NCBI GenBank assembly: GCA_036267955.1
Contig: DATAVB010000075.1
Location: 1-64,000 of the forward strand
Direction of reading: 5' to 3'
DNA: 64,000 bases
DNA from: DATAVB01 sp036267955
GTDB lineage: Bacteria > Actinomycetota > Actinomycetes > Mycobacteriales > QHCD01
This document shows, one piece after another, positions 1-7,708 of the stretch (position 1 is its first letter; every line of letters begins with the position of its first letter). Made by a program: the position numbers and the translations under genes. The notes beneath the pieces were generated by a model that saw only the letters and a list, made by a program, of their open reading frames with translations, had not been told where the DNA came from and did not search any database.

Positions 1-1
1 C

Positions 2-568
2 CGCCGCTGCGCCGATGCCCTCGTGACGTTAAGCGAACAGGCACTGGACCGTGGGGACCTGCCAACCGTGGCCGGCGAGAGACCGCATGTCACCGTCACC
101 ATCGGGCTGAACGACCTGCGCGACGGCACCGGCCACGGGACGCTGAACACCGGCACCCCGATCAGCCCCGAAACCGCCCGCCGCATCGCCTGCGACGCCA
201 CCATCATCCCGATCGTGCTCGGCAGCGAAGGCGAGCCGCTGGATGTCGGCCGAGCCACCCGGACGATTCCGCCCGGCATCCGCCGAGCAGTCGTCAGCCG
301 CGATGTCGGCTGCGTCCACCTGGATTGTGATGCACCAGCCCCGCGCTGCGAAACCCACCACGTACGGCACTGGGCCAACGGCGGCCCCACCGCCCTCAAC
401 AACCTCGTCCTCCTCTGCCCACGACACCACTGGACCATCCACCACGACCAATGGCAGATCGTCTTCAAGGAAGGCATCCCGCACGTCATACCGCCACCAC
501 TCCTCGACCCCGAACAACGACCACGCCGAAACACCAGACACCACCTGCCGACCCGGCCCAGCGGGTAG
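2..568 (+). CDS. HNH endonuclease, DUF222/13E12-type, C-terminal part (5' end outside window)
   Basis: The reading frame is open from the first bases of the window, so the gene starts upstream; a GTG at 23 is only an internal codon. The visible 188 residues hold the end of a DUF222-like region and then an HNH nuclease motif: a Cys-x4-Cys pair, Cys-Glu-Thr-His-His, an Asn-Asn pair and a Cys-x2-His-His cluster that would bind zinc and the catalytic metal. Proteins of this kind are very common and multi-copy in actinobacteria (mycobacterial 13E12 repeats). A DNA-nicking or mobile-intron-related role is assumed from the family; the biological role is unknown. Confidence 0.85.
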   Translation, partial: RRCADALVTLSEQALDRGDLPTVAGERPHVTVTIGLNDLRDGTGHGTLNTGTPISPETARRIACDATIIPIVLGSEGEPLDVGRATRTIPPGIRRAVVSRDVGCVHLDCDAPAPRCETHHVRHWANGGPTALNNLVLLCPRHHWTIHHDQWQIVFKEGIPHVIPPPLLDPEQRPRRNTRHHLPTRPSG

Positions 569-647
569 GACCCCCGCGGACGAGGAGCAGGACGACTCGT
601 GGCCAACTTCAAGATCCACAATGACGGTGTCTAGTAGGGTCGAGCCA

Positions 648-1358
648 ATGAATGACAGGCTGGTGTGGATCGACTGCGAGATGACCGGGCTCGACCTTGC
701 GCACGATGCGCTGATCGAGATAGCGGTTCTCGTCACCGACTCCGAGCTCACCATTCTCGGCGATGGACTCGACATCGTGATGGGCGCTCCAGCCGACAAA
801 CTGGACTCCATGGACGACGTGGTCGTCGCCATGCACGCGTCCTCCGGCCTCACCGAGGCGGTGCGCGCCTCGGCGGTGACCATTGCTGACGCTGAGCAAC
901 AGGTGCTTGACTACATCCGGCAGTACGTGCCCGAGCCGCGCTCCGCACCGCTCGCCGGCAACTCGATCGCCACCGACCGCGGCTTCATCGCCCGCGACAT
1001 GCCGGCGCTGGACAACCACCTGCACTACCGGATGGTTGATGTCTCCTCGATCAAGGAGCTGACCCGCCGCTGGTACCCGCGGGTCTACTACGCGCAGCCG
1101 GAAAAGGGCATGCAGCACCGCGCGCTCGCCGACATCGAAGAGAGCATCCAGGAGCTGCGCTACTACCGGAAGGCCGTCTTCGTACCGCCGCCCGGACCCA
1201 ACACCGACGAGGCCCGCGCCGTCGCCGCCGAAGTCACCGCGGCACCTGGTGGCACACCAGCGACGACGCCGACCGAAGCGACGCGGACCGAAGCGACTCC
1301 CTCAGGGACAGCGGGATCGGCGGCGACGTCCGAGCAATCCACCGGCGTGGAGGCCTGA
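648..1358 (+). CDS. orn: Oligoribonuclease (3'-5' exoribonuclease of the DEDDh family)
   Basis: Degrades 2-5 nt RNA fragments to mononucleotides, including pGpG from c-di-GMP turnover. The 236-residue protein starts MNDRLVWIDCEMTGLD, giving the first two acidic metal ligands (Asp-x-Glu). Further motifs are NSIATDRGFIARDMP in the middle and HRALADIEES near residue 160, which supply the remaining Asp and the catalytic His. The ATG at 648 is chosen because the protein then aligns from its first residue with the family; upstream ATGs would add an unrelated sequence. The last 50 residues are an Ala/Thr/Pro-rich tail not needed for the fold. It lies just before tRNA-His, an arrangement I recall from other actinobacteria. 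Confidence 0.95.
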   Translation: MNDRLVWIDCEMTGLDLAHDALIEIAVLVTDSELTILGDGLDIVMGAPADKLDSMDDVVVAMHASSGLTEAVRASAVTIADAEQQVLDYIRQYVPEPRSAPLAGNSIATDRGFIARDMPALDNHLHYRMVDVSSIKELTRRWYPRVYYAQPEKGMQHRALADIEESIQELRYYRKAVFVPPPGPNTDEARAVAAEVTAAPGGTPATTPTEATRTEATPSGTAGSAATSEQSTGVEA

Positions 1359-1406
1359 CTCCACCGGTCCGCTATGATCGTCCGGTGCCGCTGACATGCG
1401 GCCGTG

Positions 1407-1482
1407 GTGGGTGTAGCTCAGCTGGTAGAGCACCTGGTTGTGGTCCAGGGGGTCGCGGGTTCGAGCCCCGTCACTCACCCCA
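1407..1482 (+). tRNA. tRNA-His (anticodon GTG)
   Basis: The acceptor stem GTGGGTG (1407-1413) pairs with CACTCAC (1472-1478), with one G-U pair. The anticodon arm is CTGG-TTGTGGT-CCAG, so the anticodon is GTG, and the T arm carries the usual GGTTCGAGCC. The base before the stem (1406) is G and the discriminator is C, the G-1:C73 pair that defines tRNA-His. The 3' CCA is encoded. Confidence 0.97.
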
Positions 1483-1509
1483 GAACGGGCGGGACATTGT
1501 CACCTGCCG

Positions 1510-1875
1510 CTACGGCCGAGTCAGCAGCTCCAGGTTGTGCCCGTCCGGGTCGGCGAAATAGACGCCACGCCCTCCATTCCAGGTATTGATTCGGCCGCTC
1601 TCGCGGTGCGACGGATCGGCCCAGTAAGCCAGCCCCGCATCCTTGATCCGGCCGAGCGCCGCCTCGAATTCATCCTCGCTCACCAAGAACGCGTAGTGCT
1701 GACCGTGCACCTCATCGGCCGCACCGAAGTCGAGCGTGACGCCGTTGCCGAGCACCAGCGGTACGAACGGTCCGGTCGGCGCGCCCACCGCCAGGCCGAG
1801 GATGCGCCCCAGAAATTCCGCGGACGCCTGCTTGTCCCGGGCGTGGACGATCGTGTGATTCAACTCGATGGTCAT
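1510..1875 (-). CDS. VOC-family (glyoxalase/bleomycin-resistance fold) protein
   Basis: A 121-residue single-domain vicinal-oxygen-chelate protein. It begins MTIELNHTIVHARDKQASAE, with the His at residue 7 in the usual metal position, continues with HGQHYAFLVSEDEF in the middle, and ends YFADPDGHNLELLTRP, where the Glu is the typical last ligand. Such proteins work as dimers in metal-dependent isomerase, dioxygenase or drug-binding roles; the substrate cannot be read from the sequence. An AAGGGA ribosome site lies 7 nt upstream of the ATG. It is convergent with the tRNA gene and has no obvious operon partner. Confidence 0.85.
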   Translation of the reverse strand: MTIELNHTIVHARDKQASAEFLGRILGLAVGAPTGPFVPLVLGNGVTLDFGAADEVHGQHYAFLVSEDEFEAALGRIKDAGLAYWADPSHRESGRINTWNGGRGVYFADPDGHNLELLTRP

Positions 1876-1928
1876 TGTCGTGTCCCTTCAATCGGCTGCC
1901 CTCACACCGTACGAGCCGCGGCGCCGGT

Positions 1929-3971
1929 TCAGGAGAACTCGTCGTGCCCGAGTTTGCTCAGCCAGCCGCGGAACACCTGATGCAGCGCCTCGGCACCGAG
2001 CACCGAGTCGCCCGGCAACTCCAACTCCGCCGGATAAAGCAGGAACGGCTCGGTCTGCGGTCCGCCCAGGCCACCATGTGATCCGACGAACGGCTCGAAC
2101 GACTCGACCTGCTCGGTCTGGTCGTCGTACGAAGAATTCACCATCAGATCCGCGGTATTGGCGAACCCGTCAGTCCGCCGTACCCGCTCGGCGGCCAGCG
2201 GCCCGTACGGCGCCAGCGGATCCTCCCCTTCCACCTCGCCCGTGTCGAGGTAGTGCGCGCCGCGCCGACCCAGCGCCACCGCGCCGCGGGTCGCCGACCG
2301 GGCCAGCACGAAGCCGATGCCCGGATGTTCGAGCAGCCGGGGCAGCAGCTCCGGGTACCGGCTCTGCAACTGGCCGACCGTCGCCCGGCCGGGCACATCG
2401 GTGAGGTAGATCAGCCCGAGATTGCCCGAGGTGAGGGTGAGCACCGTCGAGCCGCCCGCCAACTGGGCCGCGGCATGCCGGTTGGCGTCCTCGCCGCCGA
2501 TCGCCTCGCCGTCCACCAATTGCGTCTGGGTCACCCGGCGCAGCGCCCGGCTCATCGGCCCCTCGCCAGCCGCCGCCCCGGCCAGCGGGCTGGCCAGCCG
2601 ACCTCGCGCCTCGCTGCCCGGGTGCCGGCGCAGCGGCGCCTCCCGAAGCAGCCCACACGCGTCCCGGATCAGATCCTCCAACGTCTCGCCGTGCTGGTCG
2701 GCGAAGGACGGTCCCTGGCTCTGCCCGTGATCGGACAGCACCACCAGCCGGTACGGCCGCGGCGCGGCGGCCACCGCGTCGGCGAGCCGGCCGATCTGCC
2801 GGTCGATCCCCCGCAGCACCGCCAGCGCCTCGTACCGTTCGATGCCCGAGTGGTGCGCCACCTCGTCGTACCCGGTGAAGTCGGCGTAGACCACCGCCCG
2901 GCCGGCCACCATGTCCTCCAGCACGGCCTGCACCGTCACGTCCCGGGCGATGACGCTCGACGAGGCCCGCAGCAGCGGATAGATCCCGCCTCGCCGCACC
3001 CGCGGCCAGACATCCCGGCGGCGCTGGTCCAACGCCTGTGCGTACTCCCGGCCGACCTCGGCGAGAAAGGCGAAGAGCGTCCGGGCCGCGTTGTACGGAT
3101 TGGCGAAATAGCCGTAGTAGCCGGCACCGAGCCGGCCCTTCTTCCGACCCGCGACGCTCATCGTCAGGCTGGCGTACGGCGCGTCGCCGGTGAACAGGTT
3201 GCCGTGGCTCGCGCCGTCAGCATGCAGCAGACCTCGGCCGTCGGAATGCCGCGCCTCGATCTCGGCGGCGCTGGCCGCCCGGTTGCACACCAGCAGCCGG
3301 CCGGTCGCCTTCTCGTACCAGCGGAACGCCGGCATGTCGGTGTTGCTGCCGTGCAGGATGCCGGCCTGGCTGGCGCCGGTCTGCGACGGCCAGTCGGTGT
3401 GCCAGCTGCTCAACGTGTGGCTGCCGGTGGCCAGCCAGCGGGCCAACACCGGTGCGTCGCCGCCGCGGATCGCGCGCCGCAGCACCTCGTACCCGAGTCC
3501 GTCGATCTGCAGGAACAGCACGCCCGGCGGCTCGTCGTCGCACACCCGGCCACGGCGGAAGGCCCGGCCGACGATGAACCGGCGGTAGAAGTGGTCGTCG
3601 TCCAGCGCCAGCAGACCGGAGGTGAATGCTGTCACCGCGGTCAGCACGGTTCCGACGATGGCTCCGGCGCCCGGACCGGACAACGTCACACCTGGCACCG
3701 CCTGCATGACGATCGCGACGAGCACGCCGTCGATGACGAAGACCCCGAGTCCGAGGGTCAACACGACCGCGCCGAGCGCCAGCCGCATGAAGAGCGGCCA
3801 CACCACCGCGTTGAGCCCGGCCACCGCGGCGGCAGCGCCGAGCGAGTCCTGCGGCCGGGACACGTGGAAGCCGGGCAGCTGGTCGGCGAGCAGCAGTGCG
3901 GCGCCCGCGGTGACGATCCACACCACCGCGACCCGCAGCAAGATCCGGCCGTCGGCGGCCAACCGTCCCAC
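1929..3971 (-). CDS. Membrane protein: holin-like N-terminus fused to an alkaline-phosphatase-superfamily phosphodiesterase
   Basis: The 680-residue protein has two parts. Residues about 8-125 hold three to four hydrophobic helices with the character of the Phage_holin_4_2/mycobacterial membrane family. Residues about 150-680 are a soluble domain with alkaline phosphatase/nucleotide pyrophosphatase metal motifs: LFLQIDGLGY (Asp), SQTGASQAG (Thr as likely nucleophile), TGYDEVAHHSG (Asp and His), VLSDHGQSQG (Asp-His) and GSHGGLGG (His). It probably hydrolyses a phosphodiester or phosphomonoester at the membrane; the substrate is unknown. It is divergent from the MBL gene, with about 60 bp shared between the two starts. 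Confidence 0.85.
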   Translation of the reverse strand: MGRLAADGRILLRVAVVWIVTAGAALLLADQLPGFHVSRPQDSLGAAAAVAGLNAVVWPLFMRLALGAVVLTLGLGVFVIDGVLVAIVMQAVPGVTLSGPGAGAIVGTVLTAVTAFTSGLLALDDDHFYRRFIVGRAFRRGRVCDDEPPGVLFLQIDGLGYEVLRRAIRGGDAPVLARWLATGSHTLSSWHTDWPSQTGASQAGILHGSNTDMPAFRWYEKATGRLLVCNRAASAAEIEARHSDGRGLLHADGASHGNLFTGDAPYASLTMSVAGRKKGRLGAGYYGYFANPYNAARTLFAFLAEVGREYAQALDQRRRDVWPRVRRGGIYPLLRASSSVIARDVTVQAVLEDMVAGRAVVYADFTGYDEVAHHSGIERYEALAVLRGIDRQIGRLADAVAAAPRPYRLVVLSDHGQSQGPSFADQHGETLEDLIRDACGLLREAPLRRHPGSEARGRLASPLAGAAAGEGPMSRALRRVTQTQLVDGEAIGGEDANRHAAAQLAGGSTVLTLTSGNLGLIYLTDVPGRATVGQLQSRYPELLPRLLEHPGIGFVLARSATRGAVALGRRGAHYLDTGEVEGEDPLAPYGPLAAERVRRTDGFANTADLMVNSSYDDQTEQVESFEPFVGSHGGLGGPQTEPFLLYPAELELPGDSVLGAEALHQVFRGWLSKLGHDEFS

Positions 3972-4032
3972 CGTGCCCCCTCCCCGGTCGCCTCGTGGTC
4001 ACTCCGCAATCCCTTCGTTCTACGGTAGGGCC

Positions 4033-4788
4033 ATGCGGATCACGTGGTGGGGCCACGCCACCACGCTGATCGAGGACGCCGGGATCCGGTTGCTGACCGA
4101 CCCGGTCCTCACTCACCGGGTGGGGCATCTCAAGCGGCGGGCCGGCCCGCGGCCGGACGAGTCAGCGAGCCGGGTCGACGTCGCGGTCGTGTCCCACCTG
4201 CACGCGGACCACCTGCACCTGCCGAGCCTGCGCCAGTTGCGGACCGACGCGCTGATCGTGGTGCCGCGCGGTGCCGGACGGTTGCTGCGTGGGGTGGGCC
4301 GGGCCCGGGTCCGGGAGGTGTCGGTCGGCGAGACGGTACGAATCGGGGAGTTGCTGGTGGAGGTCGTACGGGCGGATCACGACGGGCACCGCGGGCCGTG
4401 GAGTCGTGCGGTGGCGCCGGCGGTCGGCTATGTCGTCCGGGGCTCGTGCACGACCTACTTCGCCGGTGACACCGACTATTTCGCCGGGATGTCCGATCTC
4501 GGACCGCTGGATGTGGCGCTGCTGCCGGTCGGCGGCTGGGGGCCGACACTCGGCCCGGGGCACCTCGACCCGGGCCGCGCCGCGCATGCCCTGCGACTGC
4601 TGCACGCGGCCACCGCCGTACCGATCCATTACGGCACGCTCTGGCCGGTCGGGATGGACCGGGTCCGGCCGGGGCTCTTCGCCGACCCGGGGCACCAGTT
4701 CGCCACGGCTGCCGCCGAGCAGGCGCCGGACACGACGGTCCGGGTGCTGCGGCCCGGCGAGTCGTTGAAGGTCGAGTCCGCCGCATGA
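4033..4788 (+). CDS. MBL-fold metal-dependent hydrolase (UlaG/YtnP-like)
   Basis: A 251-residue metallo-beta-lactamase-fold hydrolase. The start MRITWWGHATTLIEDAGIRL is a typical first beta strand of the UlaG-type group, which supports the ATG at 4033. The metal site is VVSHLHADHLHLP (HxHxDH), followed by YFAGDTDYFAGM (bridging Asp) and PIHYGTLWP (last His). The group includes L-ascorbate-6-phosphate lactonase, but many members have unknown substrates. Its stop overlaps the next start as ATGA (4785-4788), so it is translationally coupled to the DedA-type membrane protein. Confidence 0.88.
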   Translation: MRITWWGHATTLIEDAGIRLLTDPVLTHRVGHLKRRAGPRPDESASRVDVAVVSHLHADHLHLPSLRQLRTDALIVVPRGAGRLLRGVGRARVREVSVGETVRIGELLVEVVRADHDGHRGPWSRAVAPAVGYVVRGSCTTYFAGDTDYFAGMSDLGPLDVALLPVGGWGPTLGPGHLDPGRAAHALRLLHAATAVPIHYGTLWPVGMDRVRPGLFADPGHQFATAAAEQAPDTTVRVLRPGESLKVESAA

Positions 4789-5468
4789 CTGGTGTGTCAG
4801 TTGCCGCGTCGGTGGCTTCGTCGGTGGCTTCGTCGCTGCCGACCGGGTCGTACCCCGCGCTGATCGGGCTGGTGCTGCTCGGCTCGATCATTCCGGTGGT
4901 GCCGACCGGAGCGCTGGTCAGCGCGGCCGCGGCGGCGGTCGTCACCAACGGCACGTACGGCTCGCTGGCGATCATCATCGTGGTGAGCACGATCGGCGCC
5001 TTCATCGGCGACGTGGCCACCTTCGCGCTGTGCCGCCTGCTGGGCGAGCGGGCGGTGCGGTGGTTCCGCCGCGGCCGGGCCGAGAACGAGGTCGAACCCG
5101 GCGGGCGGCTGGTGGCGGCCGAGCAGCGGCTGGTCGAACACCGCGTCACCGTGCTGGTGGTGGCCCGGCTGATCCCGGCCGGCCGCATCCCGGTGCTGCT
5201 CGCGGCGGGGTTGAGCTCGATCTCGTGGCGGATGTTCATCACCGCCCAGTTGATCGCCGGCGCCATCTGGGCGGTGATGTACGCGGCCATCGGACTGGCC
5301 GGCGGCACGATCTTCGACGAGACGTGGCAGGCGGTGGTCGCCGCGCTGATCCTGGTCGTGGCGCTGACCGTGGTGTCCCGGCAGGTCCAAAAGATCTGGC
5401 AGCGCCGGCAGGCCAGGGCCGAGATCAGCACCGAGGTCGAGATCGAGGCCGACGTCAGCGAGCACTAA
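4785..5468 (+). CDS. DedA-family (VTT-domain) membrane protein
   Basis: A 227-residue integral membrane protein. Helices are visible at about residues 23-45, 55-80, 125-145, 155-175 and 185-200. The central motif VVARLIPAGRIPVLLAAGLSS, with conserved Arg and Pro, is the DedA/VTT re-entrant loop. Family members are proposed to flip undecaprenyl phosphate or phospholipids across the membrane using the proton motive force. The C-terminal 30 residues are cytoplasmic and highly charged. It is coupled by a 4-bp overlap to the MBL hydrolase, so the two form a small operon; no functional link between them is known to me. Confidence 0.85.
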   Translation: MTGVSVAASVASSVASSLPTGSYPALIGLVLLGSIIPVVPTGALVSAAAAAVVTNGTYGSLAIIIVVSTIGAFIGDVATFALCRLLGERAVRWFRRGRAENEVEPGGRLVAAEQRLVEHRVTVLVVARLIPAGRIPVLLAAGLSSISWRMFITAQLIAGAIWAVMYAAIGLAGGTIFDETWQAVVAALILVVALTVVSRQVQKIWQRRQARAEISTEVEIEADVSEH

Positions 5469-5500
5469 CCCCCACGCCGAGTGGGTCGGGACACGGTTTC

Positions 5501-5528
5501 CATGATCAACACGATGTCATGATCAACA
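5501..5528 (+). repeat. 11-bp direct repeat (CATGATCAACA) with a 17-bp period
   Basis: The sequence CATGATCAACA occurs at 5501-5511 and again at 5518-5528. Each copy contains the palindrome TGATCA. The pair lies 35-60 bp upstream of the proposed ATT start of the secreted SH3 protein and could be a regulator or promoter-associated site. No known consensus is matched. Confidence 0.5.
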
Positions 5529-5563
5529 TCTAGATCAGACAATCGCGTATCCAGGAGGACACC

Positions 5564-6760
5564 ATTCCCATCCCCCGGCTGCTCGCCACAGGCGTACTCA
5601 CCGCAGCGCTGGCGACCCCGGTCACTCAGATCGCCGGGCCCCCGCCCGCATTCGCCGCGACCCCGGCCTGGACGCTGAACCTGCAGCGGCACGGCGGTTC
5701 CGACGCCAACACCACGGTCAGCCACAGCGAGCTGACCCTCGCCGACCCACATGCGAAGGCCCTGGCCAGCCGGACCGCCATCGGTGCCCTCATCACCGAA
5801 CCGCACCGGTTGGCCGCACCGTCCTCGAGCCTGCGGGCCACCGTCGACGCGCAGCTCCCGGGCGGCAGCTCGGCGGCGGTTGCGGTCCGCGGCCAACGCA
5901 CCGACGGCCGTTGGACGGAATGGATCCCGGCCGGTCAGCACCTGCCGACGCCGGTCCAGGTGGTCCAGGCCCGGGTGACGCTGACCGCCGGTACGGGCGG
6001 GGCGAGTCCACGGGTACGCGCGGTGTCCCTGCAGCCGGGGCCGGCCGGCGCCACTCCGCAGGCGACCCGGCCCTCCTCGTCGTACCGGGTCTTCGCCACC
6101 CGGGAGGGACTGATCGGCGGCACCACGGCCAACGGGCACGTCATCGTCTCGCACGACCACTTCGTCGCGCTGCCATCCGAGCGCGGGCTGGCGCCGAAGG
6201 CGACGGGCGACTACACGGTACGGATCTGCGCGACCACCGGACGGTGCGAATGGGCGCCGGTCTGGGATGAGGGTCCGTGGAACATCCACGACGACTACTG
6301 GAATCCCGGCACCATGCGGGAAGACTGGACGGACGTCGCGCAGGGCAAGCCCGAGGCGCAGGCGGCGTTCTCGGAGGGATACAACGGCGGCAAGGACGGC
6401 TTCGGTCGGAAGGTCTCCAATCCGGCCGGCATCGACCTGGCCGACGGCACGTTCTGGGACGGGCTGGGGCTGACCGACAACGACTGGGTGACGGTCACCT
6501 ATCTGTGGACCGCGACGGCCGGCAAGACCGGGGTGGTCGACACCGAGCTCAACGTCCGCACCGGCCCGCACGCGAGCGCGACCGCGGTCGGCCTCGCCGA
6601 CGAGGACGCCCAGGTCCCCATCGTCTGCCAGACACCCGGCGATTCTGTCAACGGGAGTGTCAAGAAAAGCGATCTCTGGGACGAGTTGGCCACCGGTTAT
6701 TACGTGTCCGACGGCTACGTGGACACCGGCTCGACGGGTCAGGTCGCTCCGGCCTGCTGA
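5564..6760 (+). CDS. Secreted SH3-domain protein, probably started at an ATT codon
   Basis: From 5564 the frame reads I/M-P-I-P-R-L-L-A, then a hydrophobic stretch and an Ala-rich cleavage region ending near residue 33 (AFAAT), a clear Sec signal peptide. The in-frame stop upstream is at 5531 and no ATG, GTG or TTG lies between it and the signal peptide. AGGAGG at 5553-5558 sits 5 nt before the ATT. The first in-frame ATG (5810) would remove the signal peptide. The mature protein has an unassigned N-terminal beta-rich part, a middle region (YRVFATREGLIGGTTANGH onward) shared with secreted proteins I recall from Streptomyces, and a C-terminal bacterial SH3 region (TELNVRTGPHASATAVGLAD) likely to bind cell wall. 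398 residues. Function unknown. Confidence 0.8.
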   Translation: MPIPRLLATGVLTAALATPVTQIAGPPPAFAATPAWTLNLQRHGGSDANTTVSHSELTLADPHAKALASRTAIGALITEPHRLAAPSSSLRATVDAQLPGGSSAAVAVRGQRTDGRWTEWIPAGQHLPTPVQVVQARVTLTAGTGGASPRVRAVSLQPGPAGATPQATRPSSSYRVFATREGLIGGTTANGHVIVSHDHFVALPSERGLAPKATGDYTVRICATTGRCEWAPVWDEGPWNIHDDYWNPGTMREDWTDVAQGKPEAQAAFSEGYNGGKDGFGRKVSNPAGIDLADGTFWDGLGLTDNDWVTVTYLWTATAGKTGVVDTELNVRTGPHASATAVGLADEDAQVPIVCQTPGDSVNGSVKKSDLWDELATGYYVSDGYVDTGSTGQVAPAC

Positions 6761-6767
6761 CATATCG

Positions 6768-6803
6768 AAAATCGCCCCCGGGAATTGTCCCGGGTGCGAT
6801 TTC
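6768..6803. terminator. Bidirectional Rho-independent-type terminator
   Basis: A near-perfect inverted repeat with 15-bp arms: AAATCGCCCCCGGGA at 6769-6783 and TCCCGGGTGCGATTT at 6788-6802, one mismatch, loop ATTG. A/T runs flank both ends. It lies between the convergent ends of the SH3 protein (+) and the lectin (-) and can serve both. Confidence 0.85.
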
Positions 6804-6817
6804 CTTTCTGGGATGCG

Positions 6818-7621
6818 TTACTTCTGGTGGGTATTGCTGTTCCAGTGCGCGATTTTTCCGTGGTAGAGCACCAGGTTTCCGTCGGTCTGCACCAGCAGCC
6901 GGGTCATCGCGCCGTGCGTCCTGCTCTGCCAGAGCACTGTCCCTCTGACCGAGTGCACGACGAGGTTTCCGTTGCGCTGGAAGCTGAACGTGGCGCCGCT
7001 GTGGCCCCCGGTACGTGAATTCCACAGCACCGTGCGGCCGTGCGTCAGGACCAGATTGCCGTCCGTCTGCATGGTCAGTCGGTACTTCCGGTTGGCCGAA
7101 AGCCGGCTGTGGCCGCCGGTCAGGGTTTCACCGGGCAGCAGCTCGGTGGAGTTCCCTTTCCATGACCACAAAGCCTTTTTGCCGTGCGAGTAAATAACCA
7201 GGTTGCCGTCGTTCTGCATTGCCAGGTACGAACCCGCATGTCCGGCCGTGCCGCTGGTCCACAGTGGCTTGTGCGCCCGGTCGTAGACGACCATGTTGCC
7301 GTTGGCCTGGAAATCCAGATACGCGCCGCGGTGCCGGCCGGTCTCGGCGCTCCACAGTGGAGTCTTGTCCGAAACTCGGTATACCACGGCGTTCCCGTCG
7401 GTTTGCTGCAGCAGCCCGTACCGCCCGTTCGGTGAACGCAGATAGTGATTTGCCCGCAGGATCGTGCCGCTGCGCAGCGCGCCACTTGCCGCCGGAGAGA
7501 CGGCTGCGGCGGAGCTTGCCTTGGCGGCGGCCGGTGCGGCCTCGGCCGACCCGACGCTAACGCCGATCACGGCCAATGCGAGCGCGCCGCCCGCCACTGC
7601 TGTCTTGAGATTCATGTGCAC
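6818..7621 (-). CDS. Secreted bulb-type (D-mannose-binding) lectin
   Basis: The 267-residue protein has a Sec signal peptide (NLKTAVAGGALALAVIGV, cleavage near AEAAPA) and two B-lectin domains, about residues 48-155 and 160-267. Each domain carries three copies of the mannose-site motif QxDxNxVxY: QTDGNAVVY, QANGNMVVY, QNDGNLVIY, then QTDGNLVLT, QRNGNLVVH, QTDGNLVLY. The third site of each domain and the first of domain one keep all key residues; the others have Asp to Asn or Tyr to Thr/His changes. It probably binds mannose-containing glycans outside the cell. The ATG two codons downstream (MNLK) is an alternative start. It is a single gene with its own terminator. Confidence 0.9.
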   Translation of the reverse strand: MHMNLKTAVAGGALALAVIGVSVGSAEAAPAAAKASSAAAVSPAASGALRSGTILRANHYLRSPNGRYGLLQQTDGNAVVYRVSDKTPLWSAETGRHRGAYLDFQANGNMVVYDRAHKPLWTSGTAGHAGSYLAMQNDGNLVIYSHGKKALWSWKGNSTELLPGETLTGGHSRLSANRKYRLTMQTDGNLVLTHGRTVLWNSRTGGHSGATFSFQRNGNLVVHSVRGTVLWQSRTHGAMTRLLVQTDGNLVLYHGKIAHWNSNTHQK

Positions 7622-7678
7622 CGTTCCTCCGGGAATACCGTCAGCAACATTTCCCCGGAAGGCTATCCACGGCGGATC

Positions 7679-7702
7679 GGCACGAACTCGCGAATTCGTG
7701 CC
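7679..7702 (-). terminator. Terminator of the dioxygenase gene
   Basis: Perfect 8-bp inverted repeat GGCACGAA (7679-7686) and TTCGTGCC (7695-7702) with an 8-nt loop. It starts 6 nt beyond the stop codon of the minus-strand dioxygenase gene. Confidence 0.6.
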
Positions 7703-7708
7703 AGCCGG

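Noticed and set aside
2253..4028. Long open frame antisense to the phosphodiesterase gene
   Set aside because: Complement of a real gene with recognisable metal motifs; the antisense product has no domain and Arg/Pro/Gln-rich composition.
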